A model generated the notes under the pieces. That model made no database searches and was not told where the DNA came from. It worked only from the letters and a program-made list of their open reading frames with translations. From an uncultured Actinomycetes bacterium (GTDB taxonomy: Bacteria > Actinomycetota > Actinomycetes > Nanopelagicales > Nanopelagicaceae): a stretch of DNA of 5,485 bases. The stretch is taken from NCBI GenBank assembly GCA_903839355.1, contig CAIMBV010000006.1, forward strand, positions 1 to 5,485, in the 5' to 3' direction. Numbering within the stretch: position 1 is the first letter of the stretch; each line of letters starts with the position of its first letter. Positions 5,316 to 5,485 of the stretch are shown piece after piece. Both the position numbers and the translations under genes were made by a program.

Positions 5316-5485
5316 TTAAAGAACTTTATAAACATCTTCCGGAGTAATACCCCGAGCTAGCATTAACACCTGCAACCGATAGAGGAGTTGTGATATCTCC
5401 AAGGCAAGCGCCTCATCACTCTCATGTTCTGCAGCCAACCAGACCTCGCCAGCCTCTTCAATGATCTTCTTACCCATTGCGTGGA
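5316..5485 (-). CDS. hisE: Phosphoribosyl-ATP pyrophosphatase HisE, 3' part (5' end beyond window)
   Basis: The last 55 codons plus TAA (5316-5318) of hisE; its start lies off the right edge. The enzyme removes pyrophosphate from phosphoribosyl-ATP to give phosphoribosyl-AMP, the second step of histidine synthesis. The visible part is the characteristic all-alpha tail of the MazG-like fold: [20 protein letters not shown], then [20 protein letters not shown], ending [11 protein letters not shown]. The EE-x2-E acidic cluster (EEAGE) is a metal-binding motif of this fold. It is a separate gene, not fused to HisI, as usual in actinobacteria (about 90 residues in full), and lies immediately upstream of hisG, whose substrate flow it continues. 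The sequence is strongly like mycobacterial HisE from memory. Confidence 0.95.
   Translation of the reverse strand, partial: HAMGKKIIEEAGEVWLAAEHESDEALALEISQLLYRLQVLMLARGITPEDVYKVL

Noticed and set aside
1..5485. Previously undescribed defence, mobile or CRISPR system
   Set aside because: All coding space is taken by recognisable core-metabolism or envelope genes in compact operons. There are no repeats, integrase, transposase, tRNA or composition break suggesting an accessory island.

Overview
The window is a densely coding stretch from a bacterial chromosome, almost certainly an actinobacterium. The evidence is a long-form HisG of 281 residues with a C-terminal regulatory domain, a HisE tail and a phosphoserine phosphatase that read like their mycobacterial counterparts, and start codons that sit 7-8 bases downstream of -10-like hexamers, as in leaderless actinobacterial mRNAs. 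Base composition is roughly balanced by eye, which is low for the phylum. A small-genome aquatic actinobacterium (for example a freshwater acI/Nanopelagicales-like lineage) would fit, but that placement is inference.

Layout, left to right: (1) 16-1056, plus strand: a zinc-dependent, probably NADP(H)-linked alcohol dehydrogenase/aldehyde reductase of the YahK/CAD type. (2) 1064-3455, minus strand: a tight three-gene operon, read from the right as a stand-alone ABC ATPase, undecaprenyl-diphosphatase UppP and a DUF554 (YqgA-like) membrane protein. Its genes are separated by 8 bp and by a 1-bp TAATG overlap. An 11-bp perfect hairpin at its 3' end lies inside the last codons of the DUF554 gene. 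(3) 3456-3505: a 50-bp divergent promoter region with a -10-like element facing each way. (4) 3506-4423, plus strand: a phosphoserine phosphatase encoded as two directly abutting, in-frame reading frames, an ACT-domain ORF and a HAD catalytic ORF, separated only by a TAG stop followed by ATG. (5) 4440-5485, minus strand: hisG preceded by the 3' part of hisE, the first two steps of histidine biosynthesis. hisE runs off the window.

Most of the content is housekeeping: serine synthesis (SerB), histidine synthesis (HisG, HisE) and recycling of the cell-wall lipid carrier (UppP). I found no RNA genes, mobile elements, CRISPR arrays or long non-coding stretches. The largest complete gap between genes is 50 bp. 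The most unusual item is the split SerB, where one amber codon separates what is normally a single ACT-HAD polypeptide. The second is the consistent pattern of leaderless-looking first genes against Shine-Dalgarno or stop-start coupled internal genes. I see no convincing new defence or mobile system here.
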